From contig NZ_QCZD01000007.1 of NCBI RefSeq assembly GCF_003075045.1, forward strand, positions 62,001-126,000: DNA of 64,000 nucleotides, read 5' to 3'. Below are positions 56,801 through 64,000 of the stretch, piece after piece; the stretch's first letter is position 1; each line of letters starts with the position of its first letter. The notes below the pieces were generated by a model. It had not been told where the DNA came from. It saw nothing but the letters and a program-made list of their open reading frames with translations, and made no database searches. The stretch is from Maribacter litoralis. Lineage in GTDB: Bacteria > Bacteroidota > Bacteroidia > Flavobacteriales > Flavobacteriaceae. Both the position numbers and the translations under genes were made by a program.

Positions 56801-56984
56801 AGGGGTTATACCAATGATCGTAAGTCGTTCGAGTCTTTGGGGTCCATTGGGTACCGTTATCGCATTCGGACTTATGTTTTCAATGGTGCTTACCTTATTT
56901 GTGCTTCCTGTTTTATACTGGTTGTTCTTTAGAAATGATGATAATGAAGCCACAAAAGAAGTATCGGTCAATGCTAATGTTTAA
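53844..56984 (+). CDS. RND efflux permease (AcrB/HAE1-like)
   Basis: 1046 aa inner-membrane proton/drug antiporter. Twelve helices and two large periplasmic loops are recognisable. Helix 4 has VLGIVVDDPIVIIDN with the paired proton-relay aspartates; the opening is LNMPRNEFPDFTIRQG. The late segments TSFLGLLALCGIVVRNGIILIDYADE and AERRMRPIFLTSSAA are typical of RND pumps. It starts at ATG 53844 overlapping the adaptor stop; an alternative ATG at 53865 is possible. The substrate range cannot be inferred. Confidence 0.95.
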   Translation: MTLSKLKMKKKSGAIDWAFKHSTFPIVLALCLVLMGIYGLLNMPRNEFPDFTIRQGLIIGSYPGASSEKVEQELTSKVEEFLFGYNEVDKTKTYSYSKDGLMYIYVEISDKIDHNATEQFWNKLKSEILIFQQLELPREVQGVIVNSDFGSTAALILGVQSDTRPYKDLQRHVEDIEDELRQIDNMAKISHSGGLTEQIAVYVDQDKLANYGITPNSIASSLQNQGAVVSAGTLENTEKERPIYLETSMTTEADIAGQVIKTEQNGNIIRVRDVARVVREYDDPDSYLTISGSKGMIITLEMAKKGNIVQFGEEIDERLDKVIREMPSDIKITKIANQPEVVDHSISHFMKEFGYALIGVIIVTLILLPFRVASVAAATIPITISATLAVMYFMGIELNTVTLAALIVVLGIVVDDPIVIIDNYVEKLDEGMSIPDAAISSAKELFPSVFTATLAISATFYPLLFFMEGVASDFISAFPYVIIIALTLSLIISILLVPFINSLFIKKGLHDNPEEKGKEEKKSMLDRLQSFFDNAVNKAMERYKLTIGLGIAAIVVGVMLFGGISQQLFPKVERNQFAIEINLTPGSSLDETTKVVNGLEKILKADERVAYYTSFIGEGSPRFHTLYAPNLPSKNYAQILVTTISEDATVEVLTEYDQKYADMYPHAYLRMKQLDMAGTTAPIEVRIYGNDIDQLKKYGDTIINIARNTQKTLWSRTDFGSMKEAVKIDVKNNEAARLGLNNRSIANAVAVNTTGLKATEVWDEEYAIDVKIKNENQHEQNVSDLRQLSVISPQRQVKVPLRQVADVTSQWSQEQITNRNGNRCLTVRVDITKDAVANEVLAEMTPRIDEIEFPEDLRIEYGGEYELQIENNEPMGLSLMLSVVLIFLILLWHFKNFMHALLSFITMPLSIFGAALGLILMQYPFGFTSFLGLLALCGIVVRNGIILIDYADELRHEHGYSVKKAAILAAERRMRPIFLTSSAAAVGVIPMIVSRSSLWGPLGTVIAFGLMFSMVLTLFVLPVLYWLFFRNDDNEATKEVSVNANV

Positions 56985-57000
56985 TAGTAGAATTTAAGTA

Positions 57001-58344
57001 ATGAAACATATAAAATCATATTTATACATCGGTATCAAATTACGAAGTACGTTAACAATGGTTTGTGCATTAGCCCTATTTGGTAATGCCTTTGCTCAAG
57101 AAATTACATTAGAAGAAAGTAAAGAAGCAGCTTTAAAACATAGTAATGCCATTAAAAACGGATTGTTGACTATTGAGAAATCTGAAGCTTTTAAGCGAGA
57201 AATGGTCGCTAATTATTTTCCGAATGTAGAAGCTAGTGCATTAGGTCTATACGCACCAAATGACCTTATAAGTCCAATTGAAGGTATATTACCTAACGGA
57301 TTGGATAATATTTATAATGCCAGTGCCACGGCCACCGAGGTTATTTATGCGGGTGGAAGTATTAGAAATTCCAATGCATTGGCAGATATACAAATGCAAA
57401 CATCACAGATTCGGGCAGAGCAAGCCGTAGATTCTGTCTTATTGGTAACGGAGAACAAGTTTTGGCAGCTCGTGCAATTACAAGAACAGCAAAAGGTTTT
57501 GGAGACCAACGAGACCTATTTAGATGAGCTTTTAAAACAGCAGCAAGATTTGTTGGAAGCAGGACTCATTGCCAAGAACCAATTGCTGCAAGTAAAGGTG
57601 AATCGTAGTGAACTGCTTTTAAACAAAAGTAGGTTAGAGAATATGCGCAAATTGGCATTGTTGGATTTTTCACTGTACGTTGGGGTGGCCTATTCGCCAA
57701 ATATGAAAGTTGCAGCCAATTTTGACCAAACTACGGTGCCTGATTTTGTATACAGTGAGCCAGATTTGGATCTATCGGGTAATAGTAATTTTGAGCTTCT
57801 CGAAAAATCGATTACTGCAAGTGAACTACAAACTAAAATGGCAAAGGCAGATTTGTTACCGTCTTTGGCAGTTGGTGTTAGTGCGGTAGAGTTCGGTGCT
57901 TTTGATGATGCTATAGATAGTCAGTTTACCGGTTTTGCCTTTGGGTCATTAAGTATTCCTATTTCTGAATGGTGGGGAGGCGGAAAACAAAGATTGAAGC
58001 AAGAAAAAATACAGGAAGAAATAGCCCAGAACAACAGAATGGATGGCATTGACCAATTAAAACTAGCTATTACACAAAGTTGGTATGATTTACTTAATGC
58101 TCATGAACAGATTCAATATGCGCTTGAAAATAAACAGTTGGCAGAAGAGAATTTAAAAGTCAATAGGGATAACTATGATAACGGACTAAGTAACCTTACC
58201 GATTTGTTAGATGCTCAGGCAATGGCACAAAATGCCCAATCTAACTTGATAGATGCTTATACCAACTATGAAAATAAAGAGATTGCGTTCTTGTATAGAA
58301 CCGATCAGTTGGTGATACCGCCTTTAGAAAGTCTTAAAGATTAA
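57001..58344 (+). CDS. TolC-family outer-membrane efflux channel
   Basis: 447 aa. An N-terminal signal ends near ALFGNAFAQE (about residue 33). The protein consists of long alpha-helical repeats typical of OEP/TolC, with ITLEESKEAALKHSNAIKN at the start and a second repeat from about residue 240 (ALENKQLAEENLKVNRDNYDNGLSNLTDLLDAQA), the canonical repeat motif. It completes the tripartite RND system, 16 bp after the pump. No terminator is visible after it. Confidence 0.92.
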   Translation: MKHIKSYLYIGIKLRSTLTMVCALALFGNAFAQEITLEESKEAALKHSNAIKNGLLTIEKSEAFKREMVANYFPNVEASALGLYAPNDLISPIEGILPNGLDNIYNASATATEVIYAGGSIRNSNALADIQMQTSQIRAEQAVDSVLLVTENKFWQLVQLQEQQKVLETNETYLDELLKQQQDLLEAGLIAKNQLLQVKVNRSELLLNKSRLENMRKLALLDFSLYVGVAYSPNMKVAANFDQTTVPDFVYSEPDLDLSGNSNFELLEKSITASELQTKMAKADLLPSLAVGVSAVEFGAFDDAIDSQFTGFAFGSLSIPISEWWGGGKQRLKQEKIQEEIAQNNRMDGIDQLKLAITQSWYDLLNAHEQIQYALENKQLAEENLKVNRDNYDNGLSNLTDLLDAQAMAQNAQSNLIDAYTNYENKEIAFLYRTDQLVIPPLESLKD

Positions 58345-58527
58345 TACCGTGTCTTTTAGTGGGTTTTGAAATTAAGAAAGGAAAATCTTTGGGGATAGAT
58401 TTTGCTAGTTTAATAATTTAATGGTGTCTTTTTAACCGAATACATTAAATCAACAATTTCTTAACTTAAACTTTTGAAAATGAGTAATTTCTATGTTACT
58501 TTTATAATAGAATAAAATACTATAAAA

Positions 58528-59163
58528 ATGGCATTGAAAAAAGAAGTAAAAGGTAAATATACATTAGTAACTTTCACCGTGGCGGAAAACGAAGCTCCTA
58601 GTACGTCGAACGTAATACTATTGGGAGATTTCAATAATTGGCAAACAAATGACAGTTCTTTTCAAATGGAAAAGAAGGGTGGTAGCTATGTTAAGAGTGT
58701 AAAGCTTGAGAACGGTAAAAGTTACGAGTTTAGATATTTGAGTGAAGATAAAGGTTGGTTCAATGATCATGCTGCAGACGCTTATGTTCCTTCTCCATAT
58801 TTTGGTATAGATAACGGTGTTGTTGATTTAAGTGCCGTACCGGAAAAAAAGAAACCGGTAAAAAAAGCAGTTGCAAAAAAGACTACAGCTAAAAAAATCG
58901 TTTCTAAGGCTAAAAAAGATGATTTAAAGAAGATTGAAGGTATAGGACCTAAAATCGCCGCTATTCTGACAGAGAAAGGTTACGGTACATTTAGTGCGCT
59001 TAGCAAAGCCTCTGTAAAGTCTTTGGAGTCAATTTTAAAAGCAGCCGGACCTCGTTATTCTATTCATAAGCCAGGTTCATGGCCCAAGCAAGCTAAATTG
59101 GCAGCATCCGGTGATTGGGACAAGTTAAAAACCTTACAGAATAAATTAGACGGTGGTAAGTAA
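58528..59163 (+). CDS. CBM48-like / basic linker / helix-hairpin-helix fusion protein
   Basis: 211 aa, no signal, cytoplasmic. Residues about 8-95 are an early-set/CBM48-like (glycogen-binding or isoamylase N-terminal) domain: VILLGDFNNWQ and YEFRYLSEDKGWFND. Residues 106-130 form a Lys/Ala-rich linker (KKKPVKKAVAKKTTAKKI) like histone H1 tails. Residues 131-205 are a helix-hairpin-helix-type module, KKIEGIGPKIAAILTEKGYGTF...SVKSLESILKAAGPRYS. Homologues are often mislabelled as ribosomal L21-like. No single known function covers this architecture. Confidence 0.75.
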   Translation: MALKKEVKGKYTLVTFTVAENEAPSTSNVILLGDFNNWQTNDSSFQMEKKGGSYVKSVKLENGKSYEFRYLSEDKGWFNDHAADAYVPSPYFGIDNGVVDLSAVPEKKKPVKKAVAKKTTAKKIVSKAKKDDLKKIEGIGPKIAAILTEKGYGTFSALSKASVKSLESILKAAGPRYSIHKPGSWPKQAKLAASGDWDKLKTLQNKLDGGK

Positions 59164-59192
59164 TTTATCGTCTATTTGATATTTTGATATAA

Positions 59193-59228
59193 AAAAGGTC
59201 TCAAGTTTATGCTTGCGACCTTTTAATT
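59193..59228 (+). terminator. Terminator of the CBM48-HhH gene
   Basis: AAAAGGTC / GACCTTTT with an inner CAAG / CTTG pair and a TTTATG loop (one T-C mismatch), then TTTTAATTTT. Located 30 bp past the stop. Confidence 0.85.
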
Positions 59229-59317
59229 TTAGTAGGATTAGAATAACAACTCCATCCTTTTAAAAATATCAGTACTCAATTTTCAAATATAGTTTTGGCA
59301 ATAAAGATTCTTTCTAC

Positions 59318-59689
59318 TTAGTTATCTCCTCTGCCCAAATATGCTCTTATAGAAGATATTTTACCTTCTTTGTTTAGGGTAATAACATCAACAACATACA
59401 ATTCTTCTGTAGTATCTACGGTGATTTTTAGTTCTGCGGCAACCGTGTTCTTATTTTCATAAGTGGACAGCACTTCAATTTCAATGGTGTCTGCATTTTC
59501 AAAGTTTTTACGAGTTTCTTTTAACGCATTCTCTTTTCCTTCAACACGAATTTTCCAGTCTCGTAGTACAATATCATCAGAAAACATGGTTTCAATACTA
59601 CTTAAATCTTTATCAGCATATTTCTTTAAATATGAAATTGATATTTCTTTATTGGAAATTTTAGTCATAACTACCTTTTTTTCTATCAT
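59318..59689 (-). CDS. NTF2-like (SnoaL-type) protein
   Basis: 123 aa, alpha+beta cone fold of the nuclear-transport-factor-2 superfamily: SYLKKYADKDLSSIETMFSDDIVLRDW in the first helix/strand and EGKENALKETRKNF are typical. Stand-alone members in bacteria are often isomerases or unassigned. An internal ATG at 59668 (MTKIS) could be the start instead. No genomic partner. Function unknown. Confidence 0.72.
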   Translation of the reverse strand: MIEKKVVMTKISNKEISISYLKKYADKDLSSIETMFSDDIVLRDWKIRVEGKENALKETRKNFENADTIEIEVLSTYENKNTVAAELKITVDTTEELYVVDVITLNKEGKISSIRAYLGRGDN

Positions 59690-59791
59690 AGCAGAAAATT
59701 ATTTTTTCTCAAGATAAAAAATCCGATACGATTATATAAATAGCACGTAGTAAATTGCCATAAATCATTTGCATTATCAGCAAACCATTGT

Positions 59792-60238
59792 TTAGTCTAT
59801 AAGTATTTTATAAACTCCGGTTTCGGTGTCGAGCTCGAACTCGGCATTGGTAATCGTAATTTCATTATAATCGGTATAACTGCAACAGTCTGCCAATTTT
59901 CTTTCGGCATCAACATAAAAATTAAAGAGTTCGTTTTCAGCAATACTAACCTCTAAATTTACAATTTCTGTTTCCCAACCAATTGAGTTCACCTGTATTA
60001 AATTAAGTTCGTTTTCTGATATGAATGAAAATTCTATGGTTTCATTATTCAAGCTATTGATTATCTCAATGTCATCGGACTCAAAAGTGTTATTTGTAAA
60101 TAGGTTTTCTCCACTCGCTTGGTCTATAATTTCAAAATGAAAACTTTGGGGAGGGGTAAAGCATTCTCCACAATCATCGTCAATGCAACTTTGAAAAATT
60201 ATTGTAAAAAGTATTGCCAATAAGTAAACTTTTTTCAT
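59792..60238 (-). CDS. Small lipoprotein of unknown function
   Basis: 148 aa. A lipoprotein signal ends in IIFQSC (C18), followed by a cysteine-containing DDDCGEC segment and, late in the sequence, LADCCSYTDY. Mostly beta strands. I do not recognise the family. The gene stands alone between the NTF2-like gene and the MocR gene, with 125 bp to the latter. Confidence 0.6.
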   Translation of the reverse strand: MKKVYLLAILFTIIFQSCIDDDCGECFTPPQSFHFEIIDQASGENLFTNNTFESDDIEIINSLNNETIEFSFISENELNLIQVNSIGWETEIVNLEVSIAENELFNFYVDAERKLADCCSYTDYNEITITNAEFELDTETGVYKILID

Positions 60239-60363
60239 TTATAGTTTTCTTTATAGATGTAATCCTTTTAAATAGTTGCGTTCAAAAATTAGATAGTGTT
60301 TTGATTTGTATATTGTTAGCAATTTTTGCTACGATCTTCTTAACTAAAAATGGCAAATGCTTT

Positions 60364-61821
60364 TTATCCCTTGTGCGTGCTAGTCTTTTCTGTATACTTT
60401 CCCGCTAACTTGCCAATTTGTTTTAAAGCATCTTCGATTTTTTCGTTATAAGGTTCAGAATAGCTAATTCTAATATAATTTTTATAATATCCATTTGCTG
60501 AAAAAATTTCACCAGGTGTAATTAGAATTTTTTCTTTCAACACTTTTCTATAAAACTCGTAGCCATCAAAAGACGCTGAAAAGGCTATCCAAAAAACATA
60601 TCCACCTTTCGGAATTTCAACATTAATTTCAGAAGGAAAATAATTTAAAATTGCATTTCCATATTTTAACATATTCAAATGCAGCTGTTTTCTAAGACTT
60701 TTTAAATTCAAGTCAAAACGTCCTGTTTTCATAAAATCTACTAAAGCTGCTTGTGTAATGCTATTTGTACCTAAAGATAATAGACGTTTTTGCTTAGTAA
60801 ATTCTTGCGATTTGCTTCCAGTTATACAATACCCGATTCTAAATCCGGGAGCTAGAGTTTTTGAAAAGGAAGAACAATAATAGACAATACCTTTTGTATC
60901 AAACTGTTTTAAAGTGGCTGGTTTGTTCTTTTCAAAATATAAATCGCCATATACATCATCTTCTATAATATTAATATTAATCTTTGTTGCTATCGCTACA
61001 ATTTTTTCTTTGACTGAAGTATCTAAAGTTACGCCAGTAGGGTTATGGAAATTAGAAGTGATTAAGCATAAAGTAATTTGCTTTTCAATTAATACCTGTT
61101 CAAAAGCTTTACTGTCAAAATTCGAAGATTGGTTAAAGTCATATGTATGTATTTTAACATTCTTGTTTTTTAATAATGAAATGATATTATAATAACAAGA
61201 GTCTGCTATTAGAATATTATCTCCGTTTTCAGTTAAAATATTTATACAAATTCCAATAGCTTCTAAACAACCAGCTGTAATAATAACATCATCAATTGAG
61301 TAGGCTTTATTTCCATTAATGATTTGTAATAGTATTTGCTTTCGCAATTCAATGGAACCAATAGGGTTTTCATATGGAATTAAATTATGCTTATTGTGTA
61401 AAATAGAAGTTTGTAGCGATTTATACAGTTTTTTTATAGGTAGCATTTCAATAGAGGGAGTTGCAGAGCTAAAATCGACCTCAATATCACCTAATTTTGA
61501 GCGTTCTATTTCCTCTATCATTTCATCTACATTTTTTGCCTTTGTAGCTGAATTTTTAGTGCCAGTGATTTTTTCTTTTAAGTGTTTTACTTTTTTTAAT
61601 TGCGTAGCACTTAAACTTACATAGTAACCCGATTTATTTCTGGCTTCTATTAAACCTTTAGCTTCAAGTTCGTAGTAGGCTTTGAATACAGTAGAAGGAC
61701 TCACTGCAAATTCATTACAGGCTGCTCTTACAGAGGGTAATTTATGACCAACTTCAAATATTCCATGATGAATTTTTTCTTCAATGGATTGCGCTATTTT
61801 TTCAAACTTAAAATTATTCAT
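60364..61821 (-). CDS. MocR-type PLP-dependent transcriptional regulator
   Basis: 485 aa. A GntR winged helix (1-75: IEEKIHHGIFEVGHKLPSVRAACNEF, SPSTVFKAYYELEAKGLI) joined by a linker to a class I aminotransferase fold; the PLP-lysine region is YCSSFSKTLAPGFRIGY (K in SKT), with TSNFHNPTGV and ITAGCLEAIG upstream. MocR proteins sense an amino-compound through the aminotransferase part. It is divergent from an SDR gene; AAATCTGA direct repeats lie in the 97-bp gap. The GntR part reads exactly from ATG 61821. Confidence 0.9.
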   Translation of the reverse strand: MNNFKFEKIAQSIEEKIHHGIFEVGHKLPSVRAACNEFAVSPSTVFKAYYELEAKGLIEARNKSGYYVSLSATQLKKVKHLKEKITGTKNSATKAKNVDEMIEEIERSKLGDIEVDFSSATPSIEMLPIKKLYKSLQTSILHNKHNLIPYENPIGSIELRKQILLQIINGNKAYSIDDVIITAGCLEAIGICINILTENGDNILIADSCYYNIISLLKNKNVKIHTYDFNQSSNFDSKAFEQVLIEKQITLCLITSNFHNPTGVTLDTSVKEKIVAIATKININIIEDDVYGDLYFEKNKPATLKQFDTKGIVYYCSSFSKTLAPGFRIGYCITGSKSQEFTKQKRLLSLGTNSITQAALVDFMKTGRFDLNLKSLRKQLHLNMLKYGNAILNYFPSEINVEIPKGGYVFWIAFSASFDGYEFYRKVLKEKILITPGEIFSANGYYKNYIRISYSEPYNEKIEDALKQIGKLAGKYTEKTSTHKG

Positions 61822-61827
61822 AATTGG

Positions 61828-61864
61828 AAATCTGATATGGTGTAAATATAAAAATCTGAATCTG
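61828..61864. promoter_or_regulatory. Direct repeats around the MocR promoter
   Basis: AAATCTGA occurs at 61828-61835 and 61852-61859 (24 bp apart) and AATCTG again at 61859-61864. Between the first two lies TATATTTA on the minus strand (61843-61850), one base from the TAnnTTTG -7 element, which would drive the MocR gene with a leader of about 15 nt. MocR regulators usually bind direct repeats. Confidence 0.4.
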
Positions 61865-61918
61865 TTTTTTCTTATTTATAAGTTAGAATTTTGGCACGTA
61901 ATTTAAACTTTAAAACAG

Positions 61919-62671
61919 ATGAATAGAATAGCTTTTATAACAGGTGCATCATCAGGTATTGGTAGGGCGACTGCCAATATTTTTGCAAAGAATAATATAG
62001 ACTTAATTATTTGTGGTCGAAGAAGAGAAAAACTAGATGAATTAGCATCAACACTTAGTCAGCATGTAAAAGTACATGTCTTATGTTTTGATGTTCAAAA
62101 CTTTGAAGAAACAAAAGATAAAATAGATAGCTTACCAGAATATTTTAAAAATATAGATGTCTTAGTAAATAATGCGGGTGGAGCTCATGGTTTGTGTAAT
62201 TTTATTAATAGTGAGATTGCTGATTTAGAAAGCACAATTGATTCCAATGTGAAAGGACTACTCTATATCTCAAAATTGATAATTCCGCATATGATTTCAA
62301 ATAATAAAGGACATATCATTAATATGAGTTCTATTGCTGGAAAACAAGCATATCAGAACGGTCTGGTTTATTGTGCTTCCAAAGCTGCTGTAGAATCAAT
62401 TAGTAAAAGCATGCGTTTAGAACTTGTTCCATTTGGTATTAAGGTTACAAATATTGCTCCAGGGGCAGTTAATACCGAATTTTCATTAACTCGTTTTAAA
62501 GGAGATAAAAAAAGTGCAGATGCTGTTTATGAAAATTACCAGCCTTTGGTTGCCGAGGATATAGCAAAATCTATTTTTTATTGTATTGATCTCCCTAAAC
62601 ATGTTCAAATTGCCGATATGACTATTTTTCCTTCAGCGCAAAGTGCTGCAACAACAGTTTATAAAAATTAG
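61919..62671 (+). CDS. Short-chain dehydrogenase/reductase
   Basis: 250 aa classical SDR. The TGASSGIGRA cofactor motif starts at about residue 8, NNAG follows at about 88, the catalytic S at 137 (INMSSIAGK) and Y-x3-K at about 152-156 (YCASKAA). Resembles the YdfG/serine dehydrogenase-type branch. R in CGRRREK suggests NADP. It is the first gene of a pair controlled from the divergent MocR promoter region. Substrate unknown. Confidence 0.9.
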   Translation: MNRIAFITGASSGIGRATANIFAKNNIDLIICGRRREKLDELASTLSQHVKVHVLCFDVQNFEETKDKIDSLPEYFKNIDVLVNNAGGAHGLCNFINSEIADLESTIDSNVKGLLYISKLIIPHMISNNKGHIINMSSIAGKQAYQNGLVYCASKAAVESISKSMRLELVPFGIKVTNIAPGAVNTEFSLTRFKGDKKSADAVYENYQPLVAEDIAKSIFYCIDLPKHVQIADMTIFPSAQSAATTVYKN

Positions 62672-62673
62672 CT

Positions 62674-63162
62674 ATGTGCAAATTTAGTTTTGAGTCGTTT
62701 GCCAACAGTATTGTTGGAACTTGGAAAGGTGAAGGTTCAGGAATATTTCCAACAATTAAAAATTTTGAATTCATAGAACATCTAGTGTTCAAAAAGGATG
62801 AGGAAAGGGCTATTATTCATTATGAACAAAGAACTTGGCTTAAACCAAGTTCATCACAAAAAAGAAGAAGCTCTCATTGGGAATCTGGCTTTATTTCATT
62901 CGAAAATGAGGAACAATTTTGCATGAACAATGTACATGAAAATGGTAGAATGGAATGTTTGAATTTGAATGAAATTAAGATGTCAAAAGATTCTTATCAG
63001 CTTTTGTTCGAATCAAGAATACTTATTAATGACGATAGGATGGAATCTTCTAAAAGAGAATGGAATTTTGAAAATAGAACATTAAACTATGAAATGTTTA
63101 TGGGAACAAAAACAGTACAACAACAACTACATCTTAGAGCTTGTTTAATTAGAGAAATATAG
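62674..63162 (+). CDS. Nitrobindin-like (FABP/THAP4 heme-binding) beta-barrel protein
   Basis: 162 aa, two bases after the SDR stop. The opening IVGTWKGEGSGIFPTI (GTWKGEG at 15-21) is the signature of the nitrobindin/THAP4 C-terminal domain, and the C-terminal QQLHLRACL carries a histidine (H153) at the place of the heme-axial His. This suggests a ferric-heme protein reacting with nitric oxide or peroxynitrite, but divergence is notable and heme binding is not proven. The rest is antiparallel beta strands. Confidence 0.68.
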   Translation: MCKFSFESFANSIVGTWKGEGSGIFPTIKNFEFIEHLVFKKDEERAIIHYEQRTWLKPSSSQKRRSSHWESGFISFENEEQFCMNNVHENGRMECLNLNEIKMSKDSYQLLFESRILINDDRMESSKREWNFENRTLNYEMFMGTKTVQQQLHLRACLIREI

Positions 63163-63298
63163 TCTGTTTTTATAATTAGAAATTTTAGCTTAGGCAATCG
63201 GTCTTGTGTATGTTTTCGTTGCTTGTTTATGCATTAAAGTTAGTAATGGGTTATACAAATTTTAAGTATGAATCTCAGTAAATTGTCGGCAACTAGTT

Positions 63299-64000
63299 TT
63301 ATTCGATTTCAATTGTTTCACCATCATTCGGTATTCTTGCTTTTTCGATTAACCCTTGTTTTTTAAGTTCAGTCGCAAGTTGTACTCTTGTCGTAGGGCA
63401 GTGGTTAACCGCTTCTAAATGATTTGCAATTACAATTCCAGGTGCGTTGTTGGTAAATGTAATAATATCATCCATTGTCATTAGTAATGGTTTAAAAATA
63501 TCTAATTGAGCAGTTCCACAAGCGACTACGTTGATGTCGGGCTTATACTGTTTTAAAACTTTGTCAACATTTTCTGTGTAAACGGTGTCGGCACTTAAAT
63601 AAATAGTTTTCTCATTTGGCAATTGGATATAGAAACCCATAACGTTACCCATTGGTTTCGCAACAAAACCATAACCGTGCCTTGCAGGAATACCTTCAAC
63701 AGTTCCTCCTAAAAAATCAGATTTTTTCCAATAATCAACAGTTTCAACTACATTAAGACCTCGTTTTTTTAATGTTTGTTCATCCTTAATGCTACAAGTA
63801 ATAGGGATATTATTTGTTTTTAAAAATTCTTCTGCCTTTTTGTCTAAATGGTCTGGGTGTAAATGTGTTATTATACAATGTGTTGTTTTATTCACAATCT
63901 CCATTGCATTATTTGGTAAATCAAGAATTGGATTTCTTTTAGGTTTAAATCTGAAAAGTGTAAAAGGTGGTCCGGCAGTTCCTTTTTCTCCTAGCATTGG
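63299..64000 (-). CDS. MBL-fold metallo-hydrolase, N-terminus outside window
   Basis: The frame runs off the right edge; the visible part begins ...PMLGEKGTAGPPF, the middle of a DPML motif, so the ATG at 63997 is not the true start. The metal-binding sequence THLHPDHLDKKA is intact, followed by PARHGYG and SADTVY (third ligand Asp), IVIANHLEAVNH at the end. The organisation is like the UlaG/L-ascorbate-lactonase-type MBL proteins. Roughly 230 residues are seen. Function unassigned. Confidence 0.85.
   Translation of the reverse strand, partial: PMLGEKGTAGPPFTLFRFKPKRNPILDLPNNAMEIVNKTTHCIITHLHPDHLDKKAEEFLKTNNIPITCSIKDEQTLKKRGLNVVETVDYWKKSDFLGGTVEGIPARHGYGFVAKPMGNVMGFYIQLPNEKTIYLSADTVYTENVDKVLKQYKPDINVVACGTAQLDIFKPLLMTMDDIITFTNNAPGIVIANHLEAVNHCPTTRVQLATELKKQGLIEKARIPNDGETIEIE

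Noticed and set aside
1..64000. CRISPR arrays, prophage, transposases, rRNA or tRNA genes
   Set aside because: No regularly spaced repeats, no transposase or integrase signatures, and no tRNA or rRNA-like sequence were found on reading either strand.

Overview
The window looks like a piece of chromosome from a marine member of the Flavobacteriaceae (Bacteroidota), of the Maribacter/Zobellia/Cellulophaga type. The evidence is low GC, very short spacers, almost no Shine-Dalgarno sequences, several recognisable TAnnTTTG -7 promoter elements with short leaders, abundant lipoproteins of the 'MKK...SC' kind, a fused E1-alpha/beta 2-oxoacid dehydrogenase, and family-typical pairs such as HSDR_N-domain protein/holA. 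It is ordinary chromosomal DNA: no phage, transposase, CRISPR array, rRNA or tRNA was found. The genus is an inference.

Layout. 1-4946 (minus): leucine biosynthesis operon leuC-leuD-leuA-[four-helix-bundle/S23 protein]-leuB, with leuB cut by the window edge; the small S23-type gene is bracketed by exact 11-bp inverted repeats. 5408-10545 (plus): a compact five-gene sugar-acid operon (MFS transporter, galactonate-dehydratase-like enzyme, KDG-type kinase, KDPG-type aldolase, lipoprotein lactonase) behind a 15-bp palindrome. 10548-27179: housekeeping and envelope genes (recG, M1 aminopeptidase plus patatin, OmpA-like proteins, a membrane-anchored glutamate-synthase-like protein, M20 peptidase, uvrD/pcrA, tsaC/sua5, glycosyltransferase, holA, DoxX). 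27474-39310: M16 peptidase, branched-chain 2-oxoacid dehydrogenase E1, an M1-like protein that has lost its zinc site and carries a beta-barrel, a LOG-family protein and uvrA.

39427-43396 holds a sensory unit: PAS histidine kinase, a response regulator whose output is a CRP/FNR-type DNA-binding module, a universal stress protein and a TerB-like protein. Two near-identical TGA-N6-TCA boxes lie in the two intergenic gaps, each about 41-42 bp upstream of a predicted start site (universal stress protein; TerB-like gene), which is where a class II FNR/CRP activator binds. This is the most interesting regulatory signal in the window. 43399-46597 pairs a mannitol-2-dehydrogenase-type enzyme with an NCS1-family permease, suggesting an unusual polyol uptake route. 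46794-48768 holds a lipoprotein and an MBL-fold hydrolase.

49007-51589 is an arsenic resistance operon (arsR, a Cys-rich DUF6428-type protein, arsC-like phosphatase, ACR3 pump) with an imperfect operator over its promoter. 51700-58344 is an AraC regulator divergent from an RND tripartite efflux operon; two ATTACCAT direct repeats exactly 21 bp apart abut the promoter. 58528-64000 holds a CBM48-like/HhH fusion protein, an NTF2-like protein, a small lipoprotein, a MocR regulator divergent from an SDR and a nitrobindin-like gene, and a truncated MBL-fold hydrolase at the right edge.
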